Source of the DNA: Ignavibacteria bacterium
GTDB taxonomy: Bacteria; Bacteroidota; Ignavibacteria; Tepidaquicellales; Tepidaquicellaceae
Length of the DNA stretch: 44,794 bases
Direction: 5' to 3'
Assembly (NCBI GenBank): GCA_028714695.1
Contig: JAQTLX010000004.1
Span: 171,034-215,827 of the forward strand
Shown one piece after another: positions 8,846 through 17,795 of the stretch. Both the position numbers and the translations under genes were made by a program. The first letter of the stretch is position 1; each line of letters starts with the position of its first letter. The notes below the pieces were generated by a model. It saw nothing but the letters and a program-made list of their open reading frames with translations. It had not been told where the DNA came from and did not search any database.

Positions 8846-9595
8846 ATGATTGTAATAGGCAAAAACCCGGTTCTTGAGACGCTTAAATCATCTCCTGATG
8901 ATTTCAATAAGATAGTATTCTTAAAAACCATCAAACCCGAACCCAGATTAAAGGAAATAGTAAATATTGCGGATGAGCACGGTATAAAGAAATTGTTCCT
9001 CAATAAATTCGATTTCGAGAAGTTTTTTTCCAGCAAAAATAAACAGGAAGGTATTGCACAGGGCGTAATAGGATTTATTAAAGATTTTGAATATACTCCG
9101 ATAAAGCAGTTACTTGAAGATATCGAAAAAGTACAATTGCCTTTACTCCTTATTCTCGATGAAATTACAGACCCCCATAATTTCGGAGCAATTATTCGCT
9201 CCGCTGTTTGCCTCGGCGCTGACGGTATCATTATTCCGCGCCATAATTCTGTTGAAGTGAACCATACAGTTGTAAAAACATCCTCCGGTGCCGTGAATTA
9301 CATCCCTATTGCAATGGAAACAAACCTGAATAATGTAATTAAAATACTCAAACAGAACGCATATACTATAATCGGTGCCGATATTCAGGCGGAATCTACA
9401 ACTTTTGAGTTCGATTTTAAAAAACCTGTGTGCTTAATCATCGGAAGCGAAGGGAAAGGCATAAGACGGTCTCTTCGAGATAATTGCGATGAACTCGTAC
9501 GCATTCCTATGGCGGGAGGCTTTAATTCCCTCAATGCATCAGTATCAACAGCCGTATTCCTATATGAAATATTCAGGCAGAAGAATAAAGATTAA
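8846..9595 (+). CDS. rlmB: 23S rRNA (guanosine(2251)-2'-O)-methyltransferase RlmB (TrmH family)
   Basis: SPOUT-class RNA methyltransferase of 249 residues. The small N-terminal substrate-binding domain starts with IGKNPVLETL. The catalytic knot carries the three family motifs: DEITDPHNFGAIIRSA (motif 1, with Asn and Arg), LIIGSEGKGI (motif 2) and RIPMAGGFNSLNASVSTAVFLYE (motif 3). These suit RlmB, which methylates G2251 in the peptidyl-transferase P-loop. A tRNA-modifying TrmH-family member is a less likely alternative. It stands alone, 166 bp after nrfA. Confidence 0.9.
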   Translation: MIVIGKNPVLETLKSSPDDFNKIVFLKTIKPEPRLKEIVNIADEHGIKKLFLNKFDFEKFFSSKNKQEGIAQGVIGFIKDFEYTPIKQLLEDIEKVQLPLLLILDEITDPHNFGAIIRSAVCLGADGIIIPRHNSVEVNHTVVKTSSGAVNYIPIAMETNLNNVIKILKQNAYTIIGADIQAESTTFEFDFKKPVCLIIGSEGKGIRRSLRDNCDELVRIPMAGGFNSLNASVSTAVFLYEIFRQKNKD

Positions 9596-9644
9596 TACAG
9601 ATAAGTCAACTATTAATAATATATAGCAGTTATATTAATTTGTT

Positions 9645-9794
9645 TTAAGTTTTGTCCCCTTTATCTTTTTCGTATTTCTCAACTGGTTTTTCTACAAATT
9701 TCTTGTGAAGAACCGTGACCGATGTAATAAACGTTATTACTACAATTAATATCGTAGCCGCTATAACAAGAAACCAAATTCCGCTTTCATCCAT
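9645..9794 (-). CDS. 49-residue single-span membrane protein
   Basis: A short open frame starting at ATG 9794, three bases after the stop of the upstream lipoprotein hydrolase gene on the same strand, so it is probably translationally coupled. The peptide has a short acidic start (MDESGIWF), one hydrophobic helix at about residues 7-29, and a charged lysine/glutamate-rich tail (KKFVEKPVEKYEKDKGDK). I do not recognise a family. The composition and tight operon spacing argue that it is a real small gene. It may be a helper of the hydrolase or of an envelope complex, but no function is claimed. Confidence 0.6.
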   Translation of the reverse strand: MDESGIWFLVIAATILIVVITFITSVTVLHKKFVEKPVEKYEKDKGDKT

Positions 9795-9797
9795 ATT

Positions 9798-10589
9798 TTA
9801 TAGTGTTTTTCCAAACCAGTTTATTATTAATGTGTAAATTTCAGGATATGCCTCGATTAATTCTTTTCCGTGTCTGTCTGAGTCATAAAATTTCAGTTCA
9901 CTCGGCTGATCAAGGTAATTATCATGTATACTCTTGCTGTCAATGGCATGAGTCCCGTCTTTTTCTCCCGAAATAAAGAAAACATTCTTCACTCTTAAAA
10001 GCGGTCTCGCCATTGACATTCTTAATTCGTCATATCCGGTCAAAGGTGCAAATGTCATTTTACCCGTTGATATTAAAACTACGGATTTACCGCCGTGTAT
10101 TCTTCCGTAAAATCCCAACGCGCCGCCTATCGAAGTACCTGCAAAACCAATTTTTGTTGTATCTACACCTTCATTTTTATAAGCCCATTTCATCACAGCA
10201 TCAACGTCTTTTGGAGCCTGTTCGGAATTCGTAAGCAAATCATCTATATTCACTTTTGCTTTGTCGGATTCTCCGTGGCTTCTGATATCGTAAGCAAGCA
10301 CTTTATACTTCTTAACAATCAGACTGTCAATAAAATCTTTTGACCATTGCTCCTTTGTTGAGCGGAACTGGTGTATTAAAACAATAAGAGGCTGTCTTAC
10401 ATTTTCTTTATCGGCAGTGAAATAATAATTCCCGACAATTTTCAAACCGTCAGCAGTCATCATCTCAATCCTGTTCTTTTTCACTTCTCCTGTTTCCTGT
10501 TTCACATTCTTTATCTCATTCTGATTCGATCTCGTACAGCCCGAAACGAGCAGTACACAGGCTAAAAATATATAAATAAAACTCTTCAT
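9798..10589 (-). CDS. Alpha/beta-hydrolase lipoprotein
   Basis: A 263-residue exported protein with a lipoprotein signal: hydrophobic stretch and lipobox LVSGC, lipidation at about Cys18. The mature part has the alpha/beta-hydrolase order. LIVLIHQF carries an oxyanion-hole HQ, AYDIRSHGES follows, and the nucleophile elbow is GTSIGG (Ser nucleophile). An acidic candidate lies in SGEKDGTH, and the C-terminal His is in DSDRHGKEL. It resembles dienelactone-hydrolase-like or peptidase S9-like esterases; the substrate is unknown. It starts just after the ilvE terminator and is followed three bases later by a small membrane protein gene. Confidence 0.85.
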   Translation of the reverse strand: MKSFIYIFLACVLLVSGCTRSNQNEIKNVKQETGEVKKNRIEMMTADGLKIVGNYYFTADKENVRQPLIVLIHQFRSTKEQWSKDFIDSLIVKKYKVLAYDIRSHGESDKAKVNIDDLLTNSEQAPKDVDAVMKWAYKNEGVDTTKIGFAGTSIGGALGFYGRIHGGKSVVLISTGKMTFAPLTGYDELRMSMARPLLRVKNVFFISGEKDGTHAIDSKSIHDNYLDQPSELKFYDSDRHGKELIEAYPEIYTLIINWFGKTL

Positions 10590-10605
10590 AATATTTGGTT
10601 TAAAT

Positions 10606-10632
10606 TAAAAAACCCGTGCTTTCACACGGGTT
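10606..10632 (-). terminator. Rho-independent terminator after ilvE
   Basis: Read on the minus strand, arms AACCCGTG and CACGGGTT form a perfect 8-bp stem around a 6-base loop, followed by a run of T. It lies 30 bp past the ilvE stop and before the hydrolase start, so it closes the oxidoreductase-ilvE operon. Confidence 0.9.
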
Positions 10633-10662
10633 AATGTAATCAAAATTATATTTTCCTGCTAT

Positions 10663-11736
10663 TTAAAAAGTTATGTGCTGGTTCCAGTGATGTTTATCCT
10701 CTGCTTCTCCGTACTGAATTCCTGTGATAGTATCATAGAATTTCTGCGATATCGGTCCGATTTTCATATCATTGATAATCATGTCTTTGCCTTTGTAAGT
10801 CAACTGACCAACGGGTGATATTACAGCCGCTGTTCCCGTACCGAACGCTTCGCTGAGTTTTCCGTTTGCGTGAGCATCGACTACCTCATCAATTGAGATA
10901 TCCCTTTCGGAAACTTTCATTCCCCACTCATGCGCTAGTGTAAGCACGGTATCGCGTGTAACTCCCGCGAGTACTGTTCCTTTTTCAAGCGATGGAGTGA
11001 TAAGTTCGCCGTCTATTACGAACATCATGTTCATTGCCCCGACTTCGTCAATGTCTTTTCTGTTGACGCCGTCAAGCCACAGAACCTGTGAGAAACCTTT
11101 CCTGTGAGCCTCCATGCCTGCATACAATGATGCCGCATAGTTCGCTGCTGTTTTTGCCGCCCCGAGTCCGCCTTTTACTGCACGGACATGATCGTCGCTG
11201 ACCATTATCTTAACAGGATTCAGTCCTGCCGCATAGTATGACGCAACAGGAGATGTCATTACGATTAAAGTATATTCTGCTGATGCAGTCACTCCGAGAA
11301 AGTTTCCGCTTCCGTAAACAACGGGACGCAGATAAAGCGATTGACCTTTATGTTTCGGAATAAACTTATTGTCGAGTTTGACAAGTTCTTTCATCCCGTC
11401 GATAAGCCTCGGAAGGTCATAATTCGGAATACATACGAGTGATGCCGAGCGGTTCAGCCTTTTCGCGTTCATATCGGGTCTGAAAAGATTTGCTCCGTTT
11501 CCGTCGGTTCTTCTGAATGCTTTCAATCCTTCAAAAATCGTTTGTCCGTAATGCAATGTACAAAGTCCCGGTTCCATTGTCATACCTCCGTAAGGAACCA
11601 ATTCACCGTCATCCCATTTACCGTCTTTGTATTTCGAAATAAAAATATGGTCGGAAAAATATACTCCAAACCTGAGATTGTTCCAGTCTACATCGTTAAA
11701 TCTTGTCTTTGTGTTTTTTGTTATTTTAAAACCCAT
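10663..11736 (-). CDS. ilvE: Branched-chain amino acid aminotransferase
   Basis: Fold-type IV PLP enzyme of 357 residues, the long form with N-terminal NNLRFGVYFSDHIF. It interconverts valine, leucine and isoleucine with their 2-oxoacids. Visible blocks are LHYGQTIFEGLKAFR, LYLRPVVYGSG, the probable PLP lysine in GLGAAKTAANYAASL, the family signature DEVGAMNMMFVI, and GTVLAGVTRDTVL. It is last in an operon 34 bp after the oxidoreductase gamma subunit, so the transaminase and oxidoreductase probably work in series on branched-chain substrates. A perfect terminator follows. Confidence 0.96.
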   Translation of the reverse strand: MGFKITKNTKTRFNDVDWNNLRFGVYFSDHIFISKYKDGKWDDGELVPYGGMTMEPGLCTLHYGQTIFEGLKAFRRTDGNGANLFRPDMNAKRLNRSASLVCIPNYDLPRLIDGMKELVKLDNKFIPKHKGQSLYLRPVVYGSGNFLGVTASAEYTLIVMTSPVASYYAAGLNPVKIMVSDDHVRAVKGGLGAAKTAANYAASLYAGMEAHRKGFSQVLWLDGVNRKDIDEVGAMNMMFVIDGELITPSLEKGTVLAGVTRDTVLTLAHEWGMKVSERDISIDEVVDAHANGKLSEAFGTGTAAVISPVGQLTYKGKDMIINDMKIGPISQKFYDTITGIQYGEAEDKHHWNQHITF

Positions 11737-11770
11737 AAAAAATCCTTTCCTATAAAGTTTTTATAGAAAT

Positions 11771-12319
11771 TTAATTTGCCTTTTTCATCAGTTCAGCCCC
11801 CACTTCAAGCGCTTTTCTGTTGATTGGAAGCAGATTATGATATCTTTCCGGAAGTACTTTTTTTAGCGCTTCCATAACTCCTTCAATTGAAATTATCGGT
11901 TTCTTTTCAAGATATGCGCCTAGCAATATCATATTTGCAACTTTCACGTTGTTGAGTTTATTCGCCGCGTCCGCTGCAGGTATTGCATAAATACCAATGT
12001 CTTTTCTTTCGGACGGATGCAGTATATTTGTCGATTCATATACTATTATACCGCCCTTTTTAATCCTGTCGCCGAATTTTTCCATCGATGGCTGGTTTAA
12101 AAGTATCCCTGTATCGAATCTTGAAACTGTCGGCGAACTTATCGTGGAATCGGAAACTATTGTAATGCAGTTTGCCGTACCGCCCCTCATTTCAGGACCG
12201 TATGAAGGCATCCAGGAAACATTTTTTCCTTCTACCATGGCAGCATATCCAAGCGTCTGTCCCATCGAAAGAACACCCTGTCCTCCGAATCCCGCTATGA
12301 TTATTTCTTCATTCAACAT
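11771..12319 (-). CDS. 2-oxoacid:ferredoxin oxidoreductase, gamma subunit
   Basis: A 182-residue subunit that joins the catalytic core in four-subunit 2-oxoacid oxidoreductases. It starts EEIIIAGFGGQGVLSMGQTLGYAA, the Rossmann-like nucleotide loop typical of the gamma family, followed by PSYGPEMRGGTANC, the conserved domain III block. It lies 22 bp after the beta subunit and 34 bp before ilvE. Which acid the complex oxidises (branched-chain 2-oxoacids or 2-oxoglutarate) cannot be read from this subunit. Confidence 0.93.
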   Translation of the reverse strand: MLNEEIIIAGFGGQGVLSMGQTLGYAAMVEGKNVSWMPSYGPEMRGGTANCITIVSDSTISSPTVSRFDTGILLNQPSMEKFGDRIKKGGIIVYESTNILHPSERKDIGIYAIPAADAANKLNNVKVANMILLGAYLEKKPIISIEGVMEALKKVLPERYHNLLPINRKALEVGAELMKKAN

Positions 12320-12341
12320 ATTATTTTATTCCCCTTTCGGC

Positions 12342-13166
12342 TTATTTTACTAAATCTTTTAAATCTTCCTTCGAAGGTACCTTGATGTCGCCGACCGGAT
12401 AATACTTCAGCATTTCATTTTCAATGAATTGATTTGCCTGAGCCGGTGTCATCTTCCAGTTTGAAGGACAGTTTGATATTATCTCTATGAAACTTGTTCC
12501 TTTACCGAGTTTCTGGTATTCGAAACCGTTCGTTATTGCCTTTTTGGTTTTTCTTACTGCATTCGGTGTATGCACTGACTGCCTTGTTACATAAAATGCG
12601 CCGGGAAGCGGAGCAATAAGTTCCGAAACCCTTATCGGATATCCCATTGTATGTACGTTTCTTCCGTATGGCGACGTTGTAGTCTTCATACCTTCAAGCG
12701 ATGTAGGAGCCATCTGTCCGCTTGTCATTCCATATACACCGTTGTTAATGAAAATAATCATTATGTTCTCGCCGCGGTTCACGCAGTGAATTGTTTCGCC
12801 TGTTCCTATAGCCGCAAGATCGCCGTCCCCCTGATACGTAAATACGTATTTGTCGGGTAGACATCTCTTGACACCCGTCGCAACCGCAGTCGCCCTGCCG
12901 TGTGCGGCTTCCTGCCAGTCAATGTGCAGATAATCATACGCAAATACCGAACATCCTACCGGAGCAATACCGACAACATTTTCCTGTATCCCGAGTTCCT
13001 GTATAACCTCTGCTAGTATCTGGTGCGCCGTGCTGTGTCCGCATCCCGGACAGTAATGAAGACGTGTATCCGTCATTACGTACGATTTTTCATATACCAG
13101 GTCATATGTTTCGTCGCCTTCAACTAAGCACTGAGGAGTTATTAATTCTTTATTATCCATGTTCAA
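12342..13166 (-). CDS. 2-oxoacid:ferredoxin oxidoreductase, beta (thiamine diphosphate) subunit
   Basis: A 274-residue catalytic subunit carrying the cofactor. The N-terminal block HYCPGCGHSTAHQIL and a later Cys (APVGCSVFA) fit the conserved cysteines of this family. The thiamine diphosphate motif is GDGDLAAIGTGETIHCVNRGENI, with Asn at NNGVYGMTSGQ. The subunit decarboxylates the 2-oxoacid and passes electrons to ferredoxin while making acyl-CoA. It follows the alpha subunit by 17 bp. Confidence 0.95.
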   Translation of the reverse strand: MNMDNKELITPQCLVEGDETYDLVYEKSYVMTDTRLHYCPGCGHSTAHQILAEVIQELGIQENVVGIAPVGCSVFAYDYLHIDWQEAAHGRATAVATGVKRCLPDKYVFTYQGDGDLAAIGTGETIHCVNRGENIMIIFINNGVYGMTSGQMAPTSLEGMKTTTSPYGRNVHTMGYPIRVSELIAPLPGAFYVTRQSVHTPNAVRKTKKAITNGFEYQKLGKGTSFIEIISNCPSNWKMTPAQANQFIENEMLKYYPVGDIKVPSKEDLKDLVK

Positions 13167-13183
13167 AAATTTAAATTTTCTTC

Positions 13184-14251
13184 TTAAAGTGTTTTAATGA
13201 ATTTTTCGAAGTGCTCTTCGACTTCCTCGGGACTCGGAATGATTCCGCCCATTCTTCCGTAATGCGCAACTTTTATTTTCCCGTTAACTGCCAGCCTTAC
13301 ATCTTCTATCATCTGTCCCGCGTTCAGTTCTACAACGAACATTCCTTTTACCCTGTCCGCTAATTTATTCAGTACTTCCGACGGATATGGCCACAAAGTT
13401 ATAGGTCTTAACAGACCAAGTTTTATGCCCTTTTCTCTTGCAAGTATTACAACCTTATGGCTGATTCTTGCGGATAATCCGTACGCAACAATAATATATT
13501 CGGCATCTTCAGTCATAATCTCTTCGTATCTCACTTCATTCTTTTCTATCTCTTCGTATTTCTTCATGAGTTCAAGGTTCACTTTTTCCATCTTTTCGGG
13601 CTGAATGAACAATGAAGTAATAATATTTCTTTCTCTGTCTTTTGGTTTGCCTGTTGTAGCCCAGGGTTTATCTATTTTCTTGATTTCTCTTTTATGGAAA
13701 ATAACCCTTTCCATCATCTGACCGATTGCGCCGTCTGACAGCATGAGAACTGGAGTCCTGTATTTATCGGCAAGTTCAAAACCGAGAAAAACAAAATCAG
13801 CCATTTCCTGTACTGAATTCGGTGCAAGTACCAGTAAACGGTAATCGCCGTGACCTCCGCCTTTTGTCGCCTGAAAATAATCTCCCTGCGACGGCTGGAT
13901 TGTACCTAACCCGGGACCTCCGCGGTTAACGTTAACCAGCAGACATGGCAGTTGCGCCGAAGCGATGTACGAAACACCTTCCTGCATAAGCGACCAGCCC
14001 GGTGATGATGATGAAGTCATAACTCTTGCTCCCGCTCCCGCGGCGCCGTATACCATATTTATCGATGCAACTTCGCTTTCCGCCTGAAGAGCAAGAAAAT
14101 TCCTGTTCGGCATTTCCCTCGTAAGATATTCGAGAACTTCCGATTGAGGTGTAATGGGATAACCGAAATAAGCATCCATACCCGCCTGAATGGCAGCCTC
14201 AGCCATAGCCTCATTGCCTTTCATCAATCTTATATCATCTTTTTGTTCCAT
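13184..14251 (-). CDS. vorB: 2-oxoacid:ferredoxin oxidoreductase, alpha subunit (VorB-like)
   Basis: A 355-residue pyrimidine-binding subunit. RLMKGNEAMAEAAIQAGMDAYFGYPITPQSEVLEYL is the classic alpha-subunit N-terminus, with the YPITPQSE loop. ALQAESEVASINMVYGAAGAGARVMTSSSSPG holds the cofactor glutamate. The C-terminal part has the ISHKVVILAREKG...LLRPITLWPYP domain II features. The MKGNEA start and the adjacent ilvE favour a branched-chain (3-methyl-2-oxobutanoate, Vor) enzyme; KorA, acting on 2-oxoglutarate, is the main alternative. The gene follows the ferredoxin subunit by 51 bp. Confidence 0.93.
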   Translation of the reverse strand: MEQKDDIRLMKGNEAMAEAAIQAGMDAYFGYPITPQSEVLEYLTREMPNRNFLALQAESEVASINMVYGAAGAGARVMTSSSSPGWSLMQEGVSYIASAQLPCLLVNVNRGGPGLGTIQPSQGDYFQATKGGGHGDYRLLVLAPNSVQEMADFVFLGFELADKYRTPVLMLSDGAIGQMMERVIFHKREIKKIDKPWATTGKPKDRERNIITSLFIQPEKMEKVNLELMKKYEEIEKNEVRYEEIMTEDAEYIIVAYGLSARISHKVVILAREKGIKLGLLRPITLWPYPSEVLNKLADRVKGMFVVELNAGQMIEDVRLAVNGKIKVAHYGRMGGIIPSPEEVEEHFEKFIKTL

Positions 14252-14302
14252 GATTTATTCCTCTTTTTATGTCAATTTTTTCAAAACTTTTTAAAATAAT
14301 TA

Positions 14303-14659
14303 TTATAAATATTCCATTTTGGACAGGTCATCCAATGTTGGATTATCGATTTTAACGTTTATTGAATCGCTAACGTTAGAAATTGTCGCGACAAGGTCCT
14401 TTTTCTTTCCCGAAGTCCTGTAAACCTTAATCACGCCGTCAGGGCATACTATTGCGCAGTTCGTGCATCCTGTGCAAACATCGTCGATAACAACCGCATA
14501 ACGGTATCCGAAATTGTTAATGTCTTTCGAAAGTTTTATTGCATCTTCTTTGCATGCACTCATACATACTTCGCATCCTTTGCATTTTTGTATATCGATT
14601 ACAGTTTTGCCTTTGATTTTGCGAGGTTTTGCCGCTGGAGTTTTTGTATTCTCACTCAT
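14303..14659 (-). CDS. 2-oxoacid oxidoreductase delta subunit, 2[4Fe-4S] ferredoxin
   Basis: A 118-residue ferredoxin-like subunit with two 4Fe-4S motifs, CKGCEVCMSACKE and CTGCTNCAIVCPDG, each supplying the CxxCxxCxxxC(P/K) ligands. It passes electrons from the thiamine site to a soluble ferredoxin. It is first of five genes in the operon (delta-alpha-beta-gamma-ilvE). The basic N-terminal tail and the acidic C-terminal tail (DNPTLDDLSKMEYL) are unremarkable. Confidence 0.93.
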   Translation of the reverse strand: MSENTKTPAAKPRKIKGKTVIDIQKCKGCEVCMSACKEDAIKLSKDINNFGYRYAVVIDDVCTGCTNCAIVCPDGVIKVYRTSGKKKDLVATISNVSDSINVKIDNPTLDDLSKMEYL

Positions 14660-14887
14660 AATTTTCTATTTAATGGATTTGTGGAATGATAAATCTTATA
14701 ACATGTCAATTTATCATAATTTAAAATAAAATTAAAGGAAAAATTCCTGACACTAATCCCGTAATTCCATTTATTATTACAAAGGAAGGGAAATTTCGGG
14801 ACAAAACCCCTGCTATTTCATTTAAATAAAGAAATAATCTGGGATTGTGTGTAATGATTTTAAAAATATTTTTATATATCCCGATTT

Positions 14888-16123
14888 CTATTTCAGCAAA
14901 ACCATTCTTTTAACCTCGGTGAATCCACCCGCTGTCATTTTGTAAAAATAAATGCCGCTGTTTAATCCGCTGCCGTTAAATATTGTTTCGTATGTCCCGG
15001 GCTGCAATCTTTCATTCACAATCGTCTGAACTTCCCTGCCCATAATATCATAAACAGTAATCTTTACATTACCGGAATGCAAGACTTTAAACTCAATCTT
15101 TGTTGATGGATTAAACGGATTGGGATAATTTTGGTTTAAATAATATCCTGAGGGCTCCGTTGTTATACCGTTTTGTATACCTAATACCTCCGACAAGTTC
15201 CTGCGCCAAACCGAACTACCCGTTAAACCCGCAAAGATATAATCGTTGGCAATCTTAATTCCGTTTACCGTTGCACTGTCAGGCAATCCCTGGCTTTTGC
15301 TGATCCAATTTGCACCGTAATCGGTAGAAACATAGAATGCTGAATTATTGTTGCTCCAGTTATTTACTCCTGCATAAATATTTGTCCCATAAACCTCAAG
15401 AGTATTAACATAAATATTACCTGATGGTAAACCATTACCGATTTTATTCCAGTCTCCGCCGTTATTCGTCGTCAGGAATATTCCTTTTTCATACACCGAA
15501 GCATAAATCCTTTCTCCCATAACTGCAATACATGAGATATCCAGACCTGTTAATCCGTTATTAATTGCTGTCCAGTTTGTTCCGTAATTGGTTGATAAGA
15601 ATATACCGCTTTCAAAGTATCCGGCAAATATATTGCTTCCTGATACTGCAAGAGAAAATAGATAGTCTGTTGGTAATCCACTGCTAACTGAAGTCCAGTT
15701 GCCGCCGTCGTTTGTTGATAAAAAAACACGGCCTGATTTTGTTCCGGCAAATATTTTATTCCCGGAAACAAGAAATGAGTAAACAAACAAATCAGTCAAA
15801 CCGTTATTGGCAGCCGTCCAGTTATCTCCGCTATTTGTCGATACATACACACCAACGCTGTCTTGCCCTGCAAAAATTTTATTGCCCGAAACTGCAAACG
15901 CTTTTATTCCCAAATATGGAAGCGAGTTGTATTTCATTGTCCAGTTAGCGCCGTTATCTGTTGAAAGATAAACTCCATGGCTTGTCATGGCAAAAATATT
16001 TGTCCCCATAACATCAAAATCAAAACCGGAATTTCCCGGTTGCATGCCATTCGACATTTGGACCCACTGGGCATTAACGCAAACCGATAGAAGTAGCAAA
16101 ATAATAGTAATGAATTTTTTCAT
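14888..16123 (-). CDS. T9SS-exported beta-propeller protein (BNR/YCF48-like repeats)
   Basis: A 411-residue exported protein. The signal peptide is MKKFITIILLLLSVCVNA. The body is a run of about 43-residue repeats with the pattern GxxxSTxxGxNWT (STDNGANWT, STNSGDNWT, STNDGGNWT, STNYGTNWT, TTNNGGDWN, STDYGANWI), alternating with SGxxIFAG strands, which fits a seven-bladed-type propeller. The last ~80 residues are a type A sorting domain beginning LNQNYPNPFNPSTKIEF and ending TEVKRMVLLK. The ligand is unknown. A sorting-domain remnant lies just upstream on the same strand (16164-16403). Confidence 0.9.
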   Translation of the reverse strand: MKKFITIILLLLSVCVNAQWVQMSNGMQPGNSGFDFDVMGTNIFAMTSHGVYLSTDNGANWTMKYNSLPYLGIKAFAVSGNKIFAGQDSVGVYVSTNSGDNWTAANNGLTDLFVYSFLVSGNKIFAGTKSGRVFLSTNDGGNWTSVSSGLPTDYLFSLAVSGSNIFAGYFESGIFLSTNYGTNWTAINNGLTGLDISCIAVMGERIYASVYEKGIFLTTNNGGDWNKIGNGLPSGNIYVNTLEVYGTNIYAGVNNWSNNNSAFYVSTDYGANWISKSQGLPDSATVNGIKIANDYIFAGLTGSSVWRRNLSEVLGIQNGITTEPSGYYLNQNYPNPFNPSTKIEFKVLHSGNVKITVYDIMGREVQTIVNERLQPGTYETIFNGSGLNSGIYFYKMTAGGFTEVKRMVLLK

Positions 16124-16163
16124 ATTTTAGATAATGATTTTATATTGTAAATTATATATTTTT

Positions 16164-16403
16164 CTATTTAATTAATATTATTTTCCTCGTCCCGGAGTAA
16201 CCCCCCGCTGTCATTCTGTAATAATATATCCCGCTGTTTAATCCGCCTCCTTCAAATTTTATTTCGTATGTCCCGGGCTGCAGTCTTTCATTCACAAGCG
16301 TCTGGACTTCCCTGCCGAGAACATCGTACACAATAAGTCTGACATCGCTAATTTCGAAACATCAATTTTTAATTTTTAAACTGCTGTTGAACGGATTCGG
16401 TAA
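16164..16403 (-). pseudogene. Remnant of a T9SS type A sorting domain
   Basis: Reading the minus strand gives PNPFNS, then an in-frame TGA, then VRLIVYDVLGREVQTLVNER, QPGTYEIKFEGGGLNSGIYY, YRMTAGGYSGTRKIILIK and TAG. Only this C-terminal module survives; nothing upstream encodes a cargo body. It closely resembles the sorting domain of the neighbouring 411-residue protein, so it is probably the tail of a lost tandem paralogue. Confidence 0.85.
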
Positions 16404-16493
16404 GTTAATATTTTACATAATGTTCCGAAAATATGTCTGGAAATTTTACTATGGAATGACAAATTTAATGTCTTTGATTTAAAATTTTGCATC

Positions 16494-17786
16494 ATGAAAT
16501 CATCAGGGGAAAAATTATCTCTAAATTTCATAATTGTCTGGCTCGGTCAACTCGTCTCAACCATCGGCAGCGGATTGACGGCATTTTCATTCGGCATTTA
16601 CGTTTTCCACAAAACGAATACCGCCACAAGTTATTCTCTCATAATTCTTTTTGCTTTCCTTCCCGCATTTCTGCTTCAGCCTATAGGCGGCACTCTTTCT
16701 GACCGCATTGACAGAAGACTGATGATGATAATCGGCGATTTCGGTTCCGCCCTCGGACTCGTTTTCATACTACTGATGATGTACTCCGGAATTGACGACC
16801 TATGGGTTATTTATACAGGTGTAGCATTCAGCGCTATATTCGTAGCGTTACAAAACCCCGCCTACAGAGCTTCTGTAACAGACCTCCTTGACGAAGGCGC
16901 TTATTCAAGAGCAAGCGGACTTATGCAAATGGCGGAATCGTCGAGATTCCTTATTTCCCCTATAGTTGCGGGAATCCTGCTCAGTTTCTGGAATATCAAA
17001 AATATTTTAATCATTGATATATTTACATTTATAACCGCAATTGCTGCAGTTTTCTTCATCAGAAAAAATCTGACTAAGTCAAAAACCAATACAGCGCATC
17101 AAAGTTTCTTTTCTGACCTCGCCGAAGGGTTCAAATATACATTTGCTCATAAAGGATTATTCTGGCTTCTGATTGTAGCATCGCTTTTAACATTCTTCGT
17201 TGGATTTTTCCAGACTCTCTTCGGTCCGATGATTCTTTCATTCACGGATTCCAAAACGCTCGGAACATCTCTAACTTTGATGGCAAGCGGAATGCTCATA
17301 AGCAGTATAATTGTAGGAGTATTCAGTATTAAAAAAAGACATTTGTTCATTTTATCGGCGGCATTGGCTGTAAGTGGTTTCTTTTATGCACTTATCGGAT
17401 TTTCTACAAACATAATTTTCCTTGTCGTTATGGGATTTCTTTTCTTCGTGTCTCTTCCTTTTGTGAACACATGTCTCGACGTGCTTATAAGAAAGAATGT
17501 TGACAACAATATTCAGGGACGTATCTGGTCAATCGTATCCGTAATATCCCAGTTCGGAACAGTCATCGCATTTGCAAGCGCGGGTATACTCGCTGACTAT
17601 ATATTCAACCCCCTTTTCAAACCCGACGGTGCATTAGCACCTACGTTCGGCAAAATAACAGGCATAGGCCCGGGACGCGGCATCGCCTTCATGTTCATTC
17701 TCTCCGGAATTTTCATTGTTATCATTTCAGGAATCATCGGAAGAATAAAAGTAATAAAAGCATTGGATTGCGAACATATTGACTGA
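16494..17786 (+). CDS. MFS transporter, macrolide-efflux/enterobactin-exporter type
   Basis: A 430-residue inner-membrane carrier with about 12 hydrophobic segments. The start LSLNFIIVWLGQLVSTIGSGLTAFSFGIYVF and the loop 2-3 motif GGTLSDRIDRRLMM are typical of the MFS_3-like drug-efflux subfamily. NPAYRASVTDLL and the second-half LDVLIRKNVDNNIQGRIWS also fit that group. It probably exports a small hydrophobic compound by proton antiport; the substrate cannot be told. No regulator is fused or overlapping. Confidence 0.88.
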   Translation: MKSSGEKLSLNFIIVWLGQLVSTIGSGLTAFSFGIYVFHKTNTATSYSLIILFAFLPAFLLQPIGGTLSDRIDRRLMMIIGDFGSALGLVFILLMMYSGIDDLWVIYTGVAFSAIFVALQNPAYRASVTDLLDEGAYSRASGLMQMAESSRFLISPIVAGILLSFWNIKNILIIDIFTFITAIAAVFFIRKNLTKSKTNTAHQSFFSDLAEGFKYTFAHKGLFWLLIVASLLTFFVGFFQTLFGPMILSFTDSKTLGTSLTLMASGMLISSIIVGVFSIKKRHLFILSAALAVSGFFYALIGFSTNIIFLVVMGFLFFVSLPFVNTCLDVLIRKNVDNNIQGRIWSIVSVISQFGTVIAFASAGILADYIFNPLFKPDGALAPTFGKITGIGPGRGIAFMFILSGIFIVIISGIIGRIKVIKALDCEHID

Positions 17787-17795
17787 AACCAATAA

